From Sapria himalayana (taxonomy: Eukaryota; Streptophyta; Magnoliopsida; Malpighiales; Rafflesiaceae): 64,000 nucleotides of DNA. Below, in pieces: positions 1 to 11,480 of the stretch. The stretch's first letter is position 1; each line of letters starts with the position of its first letter. Made by a program: the position numbers and the translations under genes. The DNA is taken from the NCBI GenBank assembly GCA_029783825.1, contig JAREIK010002664.1, forward strand, positions 62,001 through 126,000, given 5' to 3'. The notes beneath the pieces were generated by a model. It saw only the letters and a list, made by a program, of their open reading frames with translations. It made no database searches and was not told where the DNA came from.

Positions 1-1153
1 TTTGGGCTTAAATTCTTCTCCTTTTTTTCCCATTTACAATGACTTTAACCCATACACTAGACACACATCTATATATCATATCAATGCATAACTCTGAGAA
101 ACCAAATTTTCTCATAGTATAGCAGAGTATTTGTCTATATATCTATCTATCTATCTATATGTATAGCTTAAGCCTCAATTTACCTTTTGCCTTACTAAGT
201 TCACTTCTATCTTCTTCCTTGTTCGTGGTGTCATATATTATTTCTAACTTTGCCACTTCTTCCTCTGCTTGTTTTATTTGTAGGGTTATATTTCCAAAAA
301 CTTCTCTATTCCATGTTTTAATGCATCATTTTAACCTGAATAATTTAGCAGAAAAAGCCTGCATGGGCTTTCCCGATGCTGGCTCTTCCCAAGATTCTTG
401 AACCATTATATTGAAATCCGTGTGTTTAACCCACATATTTTGAAATTTAAAATCACCTTTTATTGGTTGGCTTTTATGAATTTTTATGAACAATGGGTTA
501 TGATCCGAACATGTCATGCTTAAATGTCTTAGGCCCGTAACTCCATGAGTCACTGCCCATTTAGCATTAAACATGACCCTGTCCAGTCTTGCCCAAATTG
601 CTCCTCTTTTATGCCAGTTATTACACCAGGTGTAGTTTGAGCCAATATACTCCACCTCCATTAAGTTGGCACTGGCGATACAATAGTTGAATTGTGACAT
701 CACCAGTGCATTTGGGGTTTTTCCAACTTTATTTTCTTGTGCATTTCTTATAAGATTAAAATCTCCTCCTATAATCCATGGAATATTTTTTATTGCAATG
801 TTCTGCATTTTTTTCCATAGATCTAGTCTATCTTTTTTATTATTTTTTGCATAAACCAGTGATATTATTTCTTCTGTATTCGAGTTAGTTTTAAAATTAA
901 CTATTTGTTCTGTGTCTTTTAATATAATAATGTCCATATAGTTATGCCACATAATCCAGAGTTTACTATTCAAGTTTGCATACGCATTTTTAAATCCTAA
1001 TTTTTCACTATATTTTATTATTTGATCTTTCTCAACCATAGGTTCTGCTATAATTATTAACGAAATTATTTGTATTTTTATTAATTGTTTTAATCTATTA
1101 ATTGAAGGGGTATTTGCTACCCCTCTAATCTTCCAGTAAAGACACCTATCCAT
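1..1153 (-). pseudogene. LINE-A ORF2: endonuclease domain plus fragments of linker and reverse transcriptase
   Basis: ORF2 starts at 1,153 with an ATG embedded in the end of ORF1. The first 275 codons are open and form an apurinic/apyrimidinic-like endonuclease (exonuclease-endonuclease-phosphatase fold) that would nick target DNA. Visible catalytic motifs are WKIRG with AN following, IAEPM, GGDFN and SDHNP. A TGA near 327 then interrupts a linker that LINE-B reads through. The linker continues to about 160, where a GATA filler replaces the reverse-transcriptase N-terminus. The final 1-132 matches the reverse-transcriptase stretch after the LDLSKAFDRVEW motif of LINE-B. The YADD catalytic motif is not in the window. 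Non-functional as ORF2, although the endonuclease part alone is intact. Confidence 0.88.
133..160. repeat. Short CTAT filler inside the LINE-A deletion
   Basis: About 25-28 bp of CTAT (GATA on the minus strand) sit exactly where roughly 770 bp of LINE-A ORF2 are missing. LINE-B and LINE-C have ordinary coding sequence on both sides of this point. Confidence 0.75.
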
Positions 1154-2544
1154 TAATTATTGACTTTTCTTGTAATCTCGTAGTGCATTTAGACTCGTAT
1201 GTCTTATTCAAATATTTCTTCTTATTTCTTGGTGTTTTAGTTGAGCTAGAAAAAATATTCATTATTTCGTTATATTTTACCTGCTGCCCAAGATGCATAG
1301 CCATCCTCTTTATGGTTTCCATTGCTTGTTCTCTGGAGAGGTTATCCCAATCCTCCTCATAAATATCCAAATCATCCTTTACCTTTTCCAGGGAGCTTTC
1401 ACCCATAACTTCTTCTTCACTTAATGAAGGGCAGCTGAAAACCTCCGCATCCACATCTGGAAAATCCAGAAGGTCTTCATCCATCCAGCTGTAGTCCTCC
1501 TACGTTTCCTTTAATACTCGCCGAGCTTTAAGTTTCTTCCCTCTTTTTCTTCTAGTTTTCACCCTCTCCCACACTTCTTCCATATCTTTCCCCTCATCTC
1601 CTACATTATTTTCCTCTATTTGTCTTATTTCTATGCTAGACTCTTTTTCAATCCTATTTCTCTTTTCCACTCTTACCCCCTCTCCTTCTCTTTCACTTGA
1701 AAAAACAACCATTGATCACCCCCCCCCCCACTAGCTTTTCCATTTGGTCTTTTGGTATACTCTCCTCCCTCCTAACCCACTTTTCTGCCCACCTACCTCT
1801 ACCCTCCTGCCTCCTCCCTATTTCCTTCTCCTGTTTTCCCACTCTACATACATCTAAGTCGTGTCCTAACCTTCTACAGCCAAGGTAGTATGAAGGTAAA
1901 TTTTCTGGAATGGCAGTTTGCTAAAATCCTTCATCTTCCTTTTCACTGCCTATCCATATTCTGTTAGGCGGCTGCTTGAAGAGATTATACTCTACACATA
2001 CTCGGGCAGCACCTGTTCTTGTCATTGAGGTGGTACCTTCATCCCGAAGAATGGGTTTACCCAAGCAACTCGAGATAGCGTGAAGGGCCTGCACATTATA
2101 TAGAAACAATGGTAAGTTGGGCAGAGAAAACCATACCGGAGCAATAGGGGATTCCTCGAGTGGGCTAAAGCTTTTCGTCCAATTCAGTATTCCCATGGGT
2201 AAGCCTTTGACATGCCAAAGTCCCCTCTGCCACAGTCGGTAGTAGTCTTCTACCAAGCAGCAGTGTAAAAATATATTCCTCACGTCATAATCCACGAACT
2301 TCACATTTCCTTTAAGCTTCAATGTAGAGATGAAGTTCTGAAACTTGTTTACGCGAGGTCTGACATGGGAAAATTTCTCTACAAGTGTATACTCGAATGG
2401 TTCCAGGAACCTATGCATCTGCTCCATGGAGAAAAAAATTGTGGGACTCCCATTTTTGCTTCCAAAGCATCATGAAAGAGGCGTGGTCCCTCTTGTTATT
2501 GAGGCAAAGGATTTATTATTTAATGATAAATCCTTTTTATCCAT
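1146..2544 (-). pseudogene. LINE-A ORF1 (RNA-binding, DUF4283-like), broken
   Basis: The likely original start is the ATG at 2,544, because the following residues match the LINE-B and LINE-C ORF1 starts (pattern M-x-x-x-D-L-x-x-NNKSFAS). A TGA near 2,470 interrupts the N-terminal region, another stop lies at 1,921, and the frame shifts around the C-run near 1,722-1,731. The middle (2,427-1,924) is the DUF4283-like region with W-x-RGLW and ISSCLGKP motifs. The zinc knuckle seen in the other copies is degraded: the first cysteine is lost. The acidic C-terminal part (1,484-1,146) includes DEDLLDFPD and EEDWDNLSREQ and ends in NG-stop, overlapping ORF2 by 8 nt. In this family ORF1 is expected to bind element RNA. 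Confidence 0.85.
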
Positions 2545-2702
2545 TCGTAGCTTGATAAGAGCTTGTTTCGGGCAAGAATGAAGATTTTCTCTCTTTAGAA
2601 AAAGTGATTTTCTCTCTCTAGAAGTTGAGAGCTCTTCTTCTTCCCGAAATCTCGACTTTATGATAAGGTTTTAATAATAATCTATTTCTTAACTTTTTTC
2701 AC

Positions 2703-3001
2703 TGTCAATCTATCAATCTATCAATATGTCAATCTATCAATTTATCTATTAGTCTATTAGTCTATTAGTCTATAAGTAAATATTTTTGTCCATCTATATT
2801 TATGTCTATCTATTTATTTGTCTAATTGTCTATTTATTTATCTTTTATCTATCTATCTCTCTATTTATTTATCTATCTAAAAGTCTATCTTTCAATATGA
2901 CTATATATCTTTCTATCAATCAATCAAACTATAAATCTTTCAACCAATCTATCTATCTATGTATCCATTTATATGCCTATCTACTGATCTATCTATTTGT
3001 C

Positions 3002-3051
<50 letters not shown>

Positions 3052-3155
3052 TGTGTGTGTATGTGTGCGTGTGTCTATCTTTCAATATGATAATCTGTCT
3101 ATTTGTTTATTTGTATATCTATCTATCTATATGTTTATGTGTCTATCTATGAAAC
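2703..3155. repeat. CTAT/ATCT tetranucleotide array with (TA)n and (TG)n tracts
   Basis: Degenerate CTAT repeats abut the 5' end of LINE-A. At about 3,004-3,072 a (TA)n tract runs into an interrupted (TG)n tract. On the complementary strand this reads CA-tract, TA-tract, then GATA, the same order as modules at about 47.06 kb and 50.79 kb. The + strand carries CTAT here, whereas all large arrays after 19.4 kb carry GATA on the + strand. A 136-codon open frame across it is only the repeat read without stops. Confidence 0.9.
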
Positions 3156-3255
3156 ATAACCTAAGTCTTTTAATGAATGCTGATGACGTTTGTTAAAACT
3201 AATTTTAATAACTTAAGAAAACTCTATTATTGACTTTAGTATTCCCAAAAATAAA

Positions 3256-3340
3256 AAATGAAAATTGTTATTAATAACAAATTTTGAATATATAGAAAAT
3301 ACTATTCTGATTTTTTTTGAAATTTATGTTATATGATATT

Positions 3341-3373
<33 letters not shown>

Positions 3374-3470
3374 CAAGTGAAAATTGAAAAATGTTATTAA
3401 TAACAAATTTTGAAGATATAGAGAATACAATTATATTGTTTTTTGAAATTTTATTTTAATATTATTTTTT
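3256..3470. repeat. Imperfect 126-bp tandem duplication separated by a (TG)n tract
   Basis: The block around GTTATTAATAAC at 3,267-3,278 recurs at 3,393-3,404 with similar flanks on both sides. A pure (TG)n tract at about 3,342-3,371 lies between the two copies. No coding potential is visible. Confidence 0.7.
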
Positions 3471-4110
3471 ACCTTGTTCTAATTCAGGATAACCTAATAT
3501 AAACAACAATGTAAGAATAAAATAAAAATAAGGGGAAAACAAATTTAACTTATTCATTTTTTACCATTTTTCTTCTAATTTTTTTAGGGGCTTTTATTGT
3601 AGGTAGGTATGTCATTTTGAATTCTTTTATGTTTTTAAATTATTCTTTATTCCATTATTAATTCACTTTAGAAACTTATTAATTCTTTTAATATTATTTT
3701 TGTTCTATTTTCAAATCTACTTCTCATTTCTATAAATTAAAAAAAAGCATTTTTTTGATATTTTCAAAAATCCAAATATAATTCATTCCCACTTTTTGAC
3801 CACTTTATTGCTCCCTTAGTACTTCAGAAGAATTTTATCTTAAGTTGAAAAAACAAATAAGAAAAATATTATTAGTTAATATATTAATGTGAAAAATTAT
3901 TATCACTTCAAATTTATTATTTTAATAATATCCATTCTATTTTTTTATTTTTTAGTGTTTATACTTTAAATTATAAAAACATTCTAATCATTTAAATTTT
4001 AATTAAAAAAATATAAATTTCTATTTTTAAATTTTGGAAATTAAAATAATAGAAAGAGTTCGGGTTCGAGTCCCCCTTTTGAAAAAAAATTATAAAAATA
4101 TTAAATCTAG
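3471..4110. other. AT-rich stretch without recognised feature
   Basis: Very AT-rich, with A- and T-runs and stops in all frames. An isolated GGTTCGAG motif near 4,063 resembles a tRNA B box, but no A box or cloverleaf accompanies it. I see nothing else here. Confidence 0.5.
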
Positions 4111-4150
4111 TGCTATCTCCAGGTTTTGGCAGCCCTACCTGGAGATAGCA
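4111..4150. repeat. Perfect 14-bp inverted repeat with 12-bp loop
   Basis: The arm TGCTATCTCCAGGT at 4,111-4,124 is exactly complementary to 4,137-4,150. It could form a stable hairpin or be the joined ends of an old inverted-repeat element. The sequence after it (to about 4,300) is less AT-rich than its surroundings. Confidence 0.75.
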
Positions 4151-6071
4151 CGAGAACCCTAGCTGCAGGTATTCATTCGCCACTCTTCCTATTGTAGCTC
4201 GTGGGGTGGTGCTCTTCTTCCATTTTGTGTCTACCGAGCTGCTTCATCTTCCATTTTGCTTCTGGTGGTGCTCTTCTCTTTCCACTTCATTACCACTTTT
4301 TCGTCGATATCATGATACATATTATTAACCAATATAATATCGATTTTAGGGTGAAATATACATAGATCTTTTATTTCTATTCATTTCCTAACTTCCTTGA
4401 TTATAAGTATCATCTTCTTTCCTTCTTGGGTGTGTGGCAGGCATTTAGGTAGTTATTGGATTTTTTATGCTTTGATTCTCAAAAACACAAAATTGCAAAA
4501 GTTAATGTATATTTTTTTTGTTCTTGTGCTCCAAAAAATGTTTTTTGAGTTTTCAATAAGTAGTTGAAGAGGTAAATTTTATTTGCTATTTGCTTCTTCA
4601 TGATCAATTTTGTGGGATTGGCCATCCATTCAGGCATATGGTATGATGAAAAGGTGAAAATAAAAAATAAACTAGTGAAAAACTCATATTTTAAAAATTT
4701 TATTTTTGAAATAAAATTCTTTCATTTTTGAAATAAAAATAAACAATAAAATCCTTTCATTCTTGATCTAAATCAACTTAATTCCCTTCGACCTCAAATT
4801 ATTGTCTTATTTCATTGTTTCGTAATATATATATATATATAATTTACATATGTATATAAATTTTAGCATTTAGTTCTTATTGTTGATTAATACACTTACA
4901 TATAAATTTTATAATATTTTTAACTCATTCTACTTTAACTTAATAATCCATACAAGCAAATAAACTAGTGAAAAACTAGTATTTCAAAATGTTTATTTTT
5001 ATCTCATTAATTAAGGTACTAAAATATAAATATTTTCTAAATTATTTAAACATATTACTAATATTGCATTTAGATATAAGTGTATTGCAAAATATATTAG
5101 TGTATACAAATAAAATAAATTCATTAAATCATATAATATTTTTAAAAATTTAATAAATGAAAATATTACTACCCAACCATATTTACTTATTATGTGATAT
5201 TCCTGATTATACTATATTTGAAATTACATTTAATATATTGATAGCTAACACATAAATAAAATATTATAGTTATGTTAAATTCTAATATTAATTGATAAGT
5301 ATAATTTTTTTAGACATATTGACTCAAACAAGCAATTAAATTTTTATTGTTTATTATAAGTATTCATATATTTTATAGAATTTTTAGCCTACTTCTTTCT
5401 AGGAATATTAATGAAGAATATAATGAAATTTAGCCTTCTTCTTTCAAATTTATGGATCTAAAATTAAAATCTTGTCTTTACAGTTTGCATATTGCTCCAT
5501 GCTTTTCCTAAATTGGTTGTATGTCTAGGATTTTGTTGAATATTTCATGCCTCCTAAAGGTATATATTCTTTAAGGTTTCTAAATGAGATTTTTTTTGGA
5601 TATAAGTTTAGTTTTTTTTAATTTGCTTTTCTATGTGGTTTTTTTTTGAAACCCATGCTTTTATATTATGTTAGATACATTAATTATAGTTGTAAAGATA
5701 TAACACCTTGAAAGCCTTATAGATAAGCCTATATATGAATTTTAGTGGCCTTTTGTATATTTATGAACATCATGGCTATTATTTGAACATTTTGTAGGTA
5801 GCTAGATTGACTCATCCCTAGATTGCCAATTATTGCTGAGGTTGCTGATCGGCAAGTACTATTACACCAATTTGGTCTTTAAATACATTATTTCTAGGTT
5901 TGATTTTTTTGTGCTAGGAATGCTAATTTTTTTGTACTAAGAATGCTAAGGAATCTATATTCCCTTGTTTGATTATTTATGACCGTAAAGTGAGATGATG
6001 ATCAGTACTTACTTATTTTCATTGTATATTAATCAACTGGGTAATTTAGGTTACATTTTAGGACATGTAAA
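4151..6071. other. AT-rich region upstream of the CACTA transposase
   Basis: This holds short pyrimidine-rich stretches (4,160-4,300) followed by long AT-rich sequence. I found neither a CACTACAAGAAA terminus nor subterminal repeats, so the left end of the CACTA element that should lie upstream of the transposase is not recognisable here. It may include promoter or intron sequence of the transposase gene, but nothing decides this. Confidence 0.4.
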
Positions 6072-6640
6072 ATGAGTTCAAACAGAGAATGGATGCATTT
6101 AAGTCTAACAAATGGATTGTCTAACCAATCCTTTATATCGAGAGTCGAAGAATTTGTTCAATTTGCACTTAGTCTACCAGAAGGCAGTGATGGTAAGCAC
6201 ATTAGATGTCCATGTAATAAGAAGAAGTGCCAGAACAAGAATTTTGTTGAGGTTAACAAGGCAAGGTTCCATCTTTATAAATATGGTTTTGTCCCTAATT
6301 ATCATGTGTGGTACTTGCATGGTGAGACCGAATCATCTATATATGGGAAGGAGGCATTATATAATGTGAATGCCACTAACCTTCATGCAATAACAAATAT
6401 TATTGAATTATCGACATATTTGTTCAAATGGTTAATGATGGAGCTGGTCCACAATTTAATGCTAATATTGTTGAGGAATCTCCAAACCCGACCGCACAAA
6501 TTTTTTATGACAAGCTTAATGCTGAAACCAAGAAGTATGACCTAATTGTCAAACACACTCATAGTTATCAGCCATTTCTTGAATGCTTCACACCAAGTCA
6601 GAGAATTGATTGTCTGAACGGTACTACGATGCTGTGTTAG
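6072..6640 (+). pseudogene. CACTA Tnp2 transposase, N-terminal transposase-associated domain
   Basis: The ATG at 6,072 opens the region known at the N-terminus of plant CACTA transposases (Transpos_assoc). It has a cysteine-rich core with RCPCNKKKCQN, a conserved HLYKYGFVPNY segment and a W-x-x-HGE motif. A frameshift near 6,415 moves the reading into the next frame, where the spacer (PNPTAQIFYDKL) and the TPSQRIDCLN stretch follow before a stop at 6,638. This domain precedes the catalytic part and probably helps bind element ends, which is known only by family analogy. Confidence 0.85.
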
Positions 6641-8343
6641 CTTATTAAGGAGTTGTTGCTGGATGATAATGTTATAAATGATAGTTTCTATGAAACCAAG
6701 AAGCTTATCAAGGAAATTGGGTTGCCAATCTATAAAATTCATACTTGGCTGAATGGCTGTATGATTTATTGGGGTGATGACTCGAAATTAAATCAATGCA
6801 AATTTTGTGACCATGCTCGCTATCGACCACAAAGTATTAATAGACAAAAGCTTGTGCCATATAAGAAAATGAATTACTTTCTACTAACACCAAGACTTCA
6901 ACATTTATGCTATATATGTAATTTATTTTTTGATAATCTGTTTGTATAACCAAATATTTTTGTTTCTGTTTTAATATTTTCATTAAGTGCAGGAATGGAA
7001 TTATTAAAAGGCTTGGGATGCAGCAGTAGCAGAATAACGGATGTCCCGCTCCGGGTAAATGAACCAAAAGATTTTTTTTATTATAAAATGTTTGTAATTT
7101 TAATTTCGGATGGTTGTTTTTTGGACCCGGGGAACTGTTCATCATTTCTCTCTCTCTTCTCTCTACATGATTTATCGTGACTATTCAGTGCTGCATACTA
7201 TAAGACTATATTTTGGTTGGTTTAATCTGTAATGCATAAGCATTTTCTAGTGGATGTAGCCAGTCGTACTGAGCGTCTAGCAAACCATGTTATTTTCAGT
7301 GTTTATTTCATGTTTTTGATTTTATCATGGTTGGTTGCTGGATTGGATATATATATATTGCTTGTTTTCTGGTGTTTCTGTTGTTTCTATATCTTAATAT
7401 CACTACCATGGAAGCACAATTGCCCAACAAGTTATATGCTTTAGAAGCTAACACTGAGAGTATGAGATGACACGATGATCATTTTGTAGAAGATGGTGTG
7501 ATGTGTCATTATTCTGATTCTCTTGCATGGAAACATTTTAATGCTACGCATCCCTCATTTGTAACTGAAAGCCTTAATGTCAGATTAGGCCTATGTACTG
7601 ATGGATTTCGATCATTCTGGCAATATGAAAGTCATTATTCTCCATGGCCTTTTATCCTTACTCCATATAATCTGCCCCTAGAAATGTGTATGAAGGAACA
7701 ATACATTTTTCTAACAGTTATTGTCCTAGGCCCAAGAAATTAGAAGGACAAGTTAGATGTGTATTTACAACATTTTATATTAGAGTTAGAAACATTGTCA
7801 GAAGTTGGAGTTGAAACTTATGACATATCTAGAAAGCAAAATTTTATGCTACGGATATCTCTCTTATGGACAATCAGTGACTTTCCAGCTTACTCAATGT
7901 TGTTTGGTTGGTGTACATCTTGAAGACTAGCATGTTCGTATTGTAAGGATGAATCAGATGCCTTTACTGTACAGAATGGAAGGAAACAAACATGGTTTTA
8001 TAATCATCATAAGTTCCTTCCACTAGAACATCTATTTAGAAAAAATAAAAATGCTTTTAGAAAGAATAGAACGATAATAGATCCACCTCCAAAAATTTTC
8101 TCTGGTGTTGAGTTGCTAAGAGAAATTGATGCATTAGGCTTAAAAAAAGTTACTAAGATTGGGGCAAATGATGATAATGTTTCAGTTAGTAAATTAACTA
8201 GATGGAATAATAAGTCAATTTTTTGGGATTTACTATATTGGAGCACAAATCTCATACGACATAATTTAGATGTGATGCATATAAAGAAAAATATGTTTAA
8301 AAAATTCTTTAACATAGTGATGAATGTTGAGGGAAAAAAATGA
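6641..8343 (+). pseudogene. CACTA Tnp2 transposase, catalytic region (Transposase_21-like), broken
   Basis: Pieces in family order: a cysteine segment with WGDDSKLNQCKFC (about 6,770-6,815) and a FLLTPRLQHL segment (6,880-6,905), then about 480 bp with no transposase similarity (6,925-7,400, possibly a retained intron or an insertion). Next come CHYSDSLAWKHF and RLGLCTDGF (7,500-7,600), PYNLPLEMCMKEQ (7,660-7,700), and, in other stretches, SDFPAYSMLFGW and CSYCKDE (7,870-7,960). The end has RHNLDVMHI and FNIVMNVEGK (8,258-8,337). Several stops (for example TGA for Trp near 7,466) and frame changes make it inactive. The family cuts and pastes elements ending in CACTA. Confidence 0.88.
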
Positions 8344-9150
8344 CAATGCAAAGTCTTGATTAGACTTTATGGAAATATGTCGTCGACCAAAATTGCATGT
8401 TGTTGATGGCAAGCTTCCAAAAGCTTGCTATATATTAGACAAAAATGGTCAAAATGAGATGTGTATTTGGGTTTAGAATCTCAGATTTCTAGATGGATAT
8501 GAGGAACCATAAACTTTTTGAAATGAAAAGTCACGGTTGTCATGTCTTTATGCATATGTTAATACCAATTGCATTTCGAGAAATACTTTCATCAACTGTG
8601 TGGCAAGCATTAACAGAACTTAGCTCGTTTTTTAAGGAGCTTACATCAACTGTGCTTAAAATAGAAGATATGTTGAGATTAGAGTCAGAAATGCCAATTA
8701 TTATTTGCAAACTAGAGCAGATATTCCTTCCTAGTTTTTTTTTTGATTCAATGGAGCATTTGCCAATGCACATGGCATATGAAGTAAGGATAGCAGGACC
8801 AGTCTAATACCAATGGATGTATCCATTTGAAAGGTATGCAAATTTATGTTTTAAAACTACATTTACTATCATCAAATCATTATATGATTTTGGTATTTAT
8901 AAACTTATTGATTGGATTGCTAGGTATTTGTGGAAGTTAAAACAAAATGCAAGGAATAAGGCCAAAGTGGAAGGATCAATATGCAACAAATATTTAGTCG
9001 AAGATGCTTCGGCTTTTTGTGAGCATTATTTCAATCCAGCACTCCATACAAGACATCGAAGGATGCTGCATAATGTTAAGTCCCATATTGGAGAAGAAAA
9101 TGATTTCAATGGGAACTTGTCATTATTCACCCATCTCGGTTGACCTTTTG
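8344..9150 (+). pseudogene. CACTA transposase downstream region with DUF4218
   Basis: After a short link (CRRPKLHVVDGKLPKACY near 8,372-8,425), the frame from 8,493 shows the DUF4218 signature: MKSHGCHVFM, LIPIAFREIL and MEHLPMHMAYEVRIAGPV. A single TAA at 8,805 separates this from MYPFERYA at 8,817, which in relatives continues directly. A further segment ends with FCEHYFNP and TRHRRMLHN near 9,070. DUF4218 is a standard companion of Tnp2 in plant CACTA genes, with unknown biochemical role. Confidence 0.87.
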
Positions 9151-9444
9151 GAAGAGATATAATATGAATGCTAAGTGAACAAGAGATTAATATTTCACAT
9201 CATTATGTCTTGCTGAACTACATTGAAGTTAAACCTTATATTGAGTATGCATCTTAACTCAGATATTGCACTAATGTTGTAATTTTATAATTCAACTAAT
9301 GAGTGTTCTATTAATAGAATATTATTTGCTAAGTTATGAAAAAATGTGCCATAATTAATGATGCAACTGTTGATGCTAGACTCGATGATTTTTTTCTAGT
9401 TTAGTTCAAGTCTTGCATAAGTTCTTTATTATTTTAGTTAGTTA

Positions 9445-10133
9445 ATGGTAACATGTTTTTTAACACACACTTATTTACATACACATGACAATGCTGAAAA
9501 CATATATCTTAAAGCTCTAGCAGAAAAACTGCATATAGTTAACTATTATAATGGATGTGGTGTGAATGATTTTCATTTTCACAAACTTCAAAGGGGAACT
9601 TCTAGATTTTCAAATAATAGTTGTGTATGCGTTAAAGGTACTAATTACATGATTGATGAAACTGGCTACTATGGTCAAATGCAAGAAGTCATAAAATTAG
9701 AGTACCCAGGATGGCCCATTAAGAAGATTATTTTATTTAAGTATGAGAGTTTTGACATTACACCAAATGTCAGGATGAGGATCAATAAGCAATACAAATT
9801 TATTTTAGCAATGCAAGCACAACAAGTGTATTATTGCACATATGTAAGCTTAAAACATGATATTAGGTCTTGGTGGGCTATTTGTAAAATCAAAGCTAGA
9901 TGAATGATTGAGATGCTTGCAGAGCTAGAAATTACCCCACAAGATCCATTTCAACAATAAACAAATGATGTTGAAGAATATAGTTTACCGGTAAAAAATC
10001 AAACTATTTTGCTTAATGATCCAATAGGTGAAATGTTAAATATCGATGTAACTGAAACACTTTTTCATGAAGATGAAGACGAAGAAGAATATGATGAAGA
10101 TGAAGAAAAAGAATGGAACAAATTTAAACAATG
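9445..10133 (+). pseudogene. CACTA transposase C-terminal region (DUF4216-like) with acidic tail
   Basis: The open stretch 9,445-9,903 matches the DUF4216 pattern of plant CACTA proteins: a variable N-terminal part, TGYYGQMQEVIKLEYPGW and KKIILFKYESFD. A TGA at 9,901 ends it, but the same reading continues with a second stop near 9,958 into an acidic tail rich in Asp and Glu (about 10,065-10,130), as in many CACTA C-termini. Between 9,144 and 9,445 only weak remnants are seen. Confidence 0.82.
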
Positions 10134-10644
10134 ATAAAAATTAGGTTGGTAATTTGATTGTTCTATAACTATTTAATTACCAATTAAATGGTAATTTGAT
10201 GGGACGAGGAGTAGAATGAGGATCTGGGATAAGGGCAAGAGGACGTGGTGGGAAAGTGGTTTTCTCCCCAAGTGCCCAAGTAGATTTTAGTGTGTGTCAT
10301 ATAATGTGTCCTGCATAGATTTATAATTAAGGTAATCGGAAAAGAAAACAACTAAACTAGAATAAAAAAATTAAAACCTTTTAAAAAATATCATAATTAT
10401 TTGCTACAGATAGACAAAAATAAATAATAGTTCAGAAATAATTCTCATACGAAATCATCCTCATAATTTGTAGGGAATTCTAGCCTCTCCTATGAGGTTT
10501 CACAGTTGGATCTCGGAATGCTCTATGTTGGTTCATTGCCACTAACTCTAACTCTATATAGGACATCTACTATTGCATTACATTCTTAATTTCTTTCATC
10601 TCATCATTAATTTCTTTAATTTCTGGCATTTCTTACATCAAATT
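10134..10644. other. AT-rich sequence downstream of the Tnp2-like gene
   Basis: No domain recognised. Because the neighbouring minus-strand stretch (10,645-10,790) encodes coiled-coil-like repeats, this may contain the rest of a second CACTA gene in opposite orientation, but no conserved motif confirms it. Confidence 0.35.
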
Positions 10645-10790
10645 AGTATAATGCTCATCCTTATGTTCTTAAATTATATATATTTCTTCTTTTAAATGAG
10701 ATATCTGCTCATTCTTCTATTCTTTAATTTCATATATTTATTCCTTCAAATGAGATATCTACTCATCCTTCTTTTTTATTTAGGTCTCCA
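10645..10790 (-). repeat. Three 54-bp tandem repeats that encode coiled-coil-like heptads on the minus strand
   Basis: The motif TGCTCAT/TACTCAT followed by T-rich sequence and AAATGAGATATCT recurs every 54-55 bp (about 10,651, 10,706 and 10,760). Read on the minus strand this gives about 18-residue units such as ISHLKEEIY, rich in Glu, Lys and Ile and broken by stops. In plant CACTA elements a second protein (TnpA-like) often ends in a coiled coil, so this may be its decayed C-terminus. That assignment is an inference from position and composition only. Confidence 0.4.
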
Positions 10791-11054
10791 TAACTACAAT
10801 ACGTTCATTTGTTTCCATTGCTTGTTGTTTCAATTTATATAGTGCTGTTTCTCATGAAATACTATGAAAAAATTATGAGATATCTGAAATGATTTCATCC
10901 AACACATGAATAATAAAAAAAATAGTCATATTTAAAGTTGAATCCACTTTTCCACACATGTCAAGTAGAGAGAAAATAATGTAAATCTACAATATGATCA
11001 AAATAAATAATGATATTATGTAAAGAAGACGTCTCATTATTGTGGCATAGGAAA

Positions 11055-11480
11055 AGTTGAGAGAGAGATAGAGGGAGGGAGAGAGAGAGAGAGAGGGGAG
11101 AGAGGGAGAGAAAGAGAGAGAGAGGAGAAAGAGTTAGAAAGAGAGAGAGAGATGGAGAGGGAGAGGGAGAGAGAGAGATGGAGAGAGAGAGAGAGACAAT
11201 TGGAGATAGTGAGAGTGAGAGATGGAGAGAGAGAGAGAGAGATGGAGAGAAAGATGGAGAGAGAGAGAGAGAGATGGAGAGGGATAGAGAGATGGAGAGG
11301 GATAGAGAGATGGAGAGGGATAGAAAGATGGAGAGGGATAGAGAGATGGAGAGATAGATATAGAGAGAGTGATGGAGAGAGAGAGAGAGATATATATATA
11401 TATATATAGATGGGGAGAGAGAGAGAGAGATGGAGAGAGAGAGAGATGGAGAGAGAGATAGATTGAGAGAGAGAGAGAGT
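11055..11480. repeat. GA-rich microsatellite with 18-bp units
   Basis: GAGA repeats with frequent GATGGAGA variants. At about 11,273-11,350 an 18-bp unit, AGATGGAGAGGGATAGAG, is tandemly repeated. A short (TA)n tract lies at 11,392-11,408. The purine-only strand gives an 85-codon open frame of Arg/Glu/Trp repeats that I do not regard as a gene. Confidence 0.92.

Larger units (their letters stand above)
1..2700 (-). mobile_element. LINE-A, L1-type non-LTR retrotransposon, partial, internally deleted
   Basis: A minus-strand LINE enters the window at its reverse-transcriptase region (1-132) and reads back to a 5' end near 2,700, where a CTAT array begins. Order on the minus strand: short 5' UTR (2,545-2,700), broken ORF1 (2,544-1,146), ORF2 with the endonuclease (1,153-326) and the linker (to about 160). 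A GATA-rich filler then replaces about 770 bp that LINE-B still has (about 24,533-25,303), followed by part of the reverse transcriptase. The 3' end lies outside the window. Same family as LINE-B and LINE-C, judged by collinear ORF1 and ORF2 similarity. Confidence 0.9.

Noticed and set aside
2786..3196. 136-codon frame ending near 3,196
   Set aside because: Runs through CTAT, TA and TG simple repeats only.
4050..4085. Possible tRNA gene or SINE (GGTTCGAG followed by C- and T-runs)
   Set aside because: Only a B-box-like motif is present. There is no A box at the right distance and no cloverleaf stems.
11152..11409. 85-codon frame of Arg/Glu/Trp repeats
   Set aside because: Product of a GA-rich microsatellite, not a protein gene.
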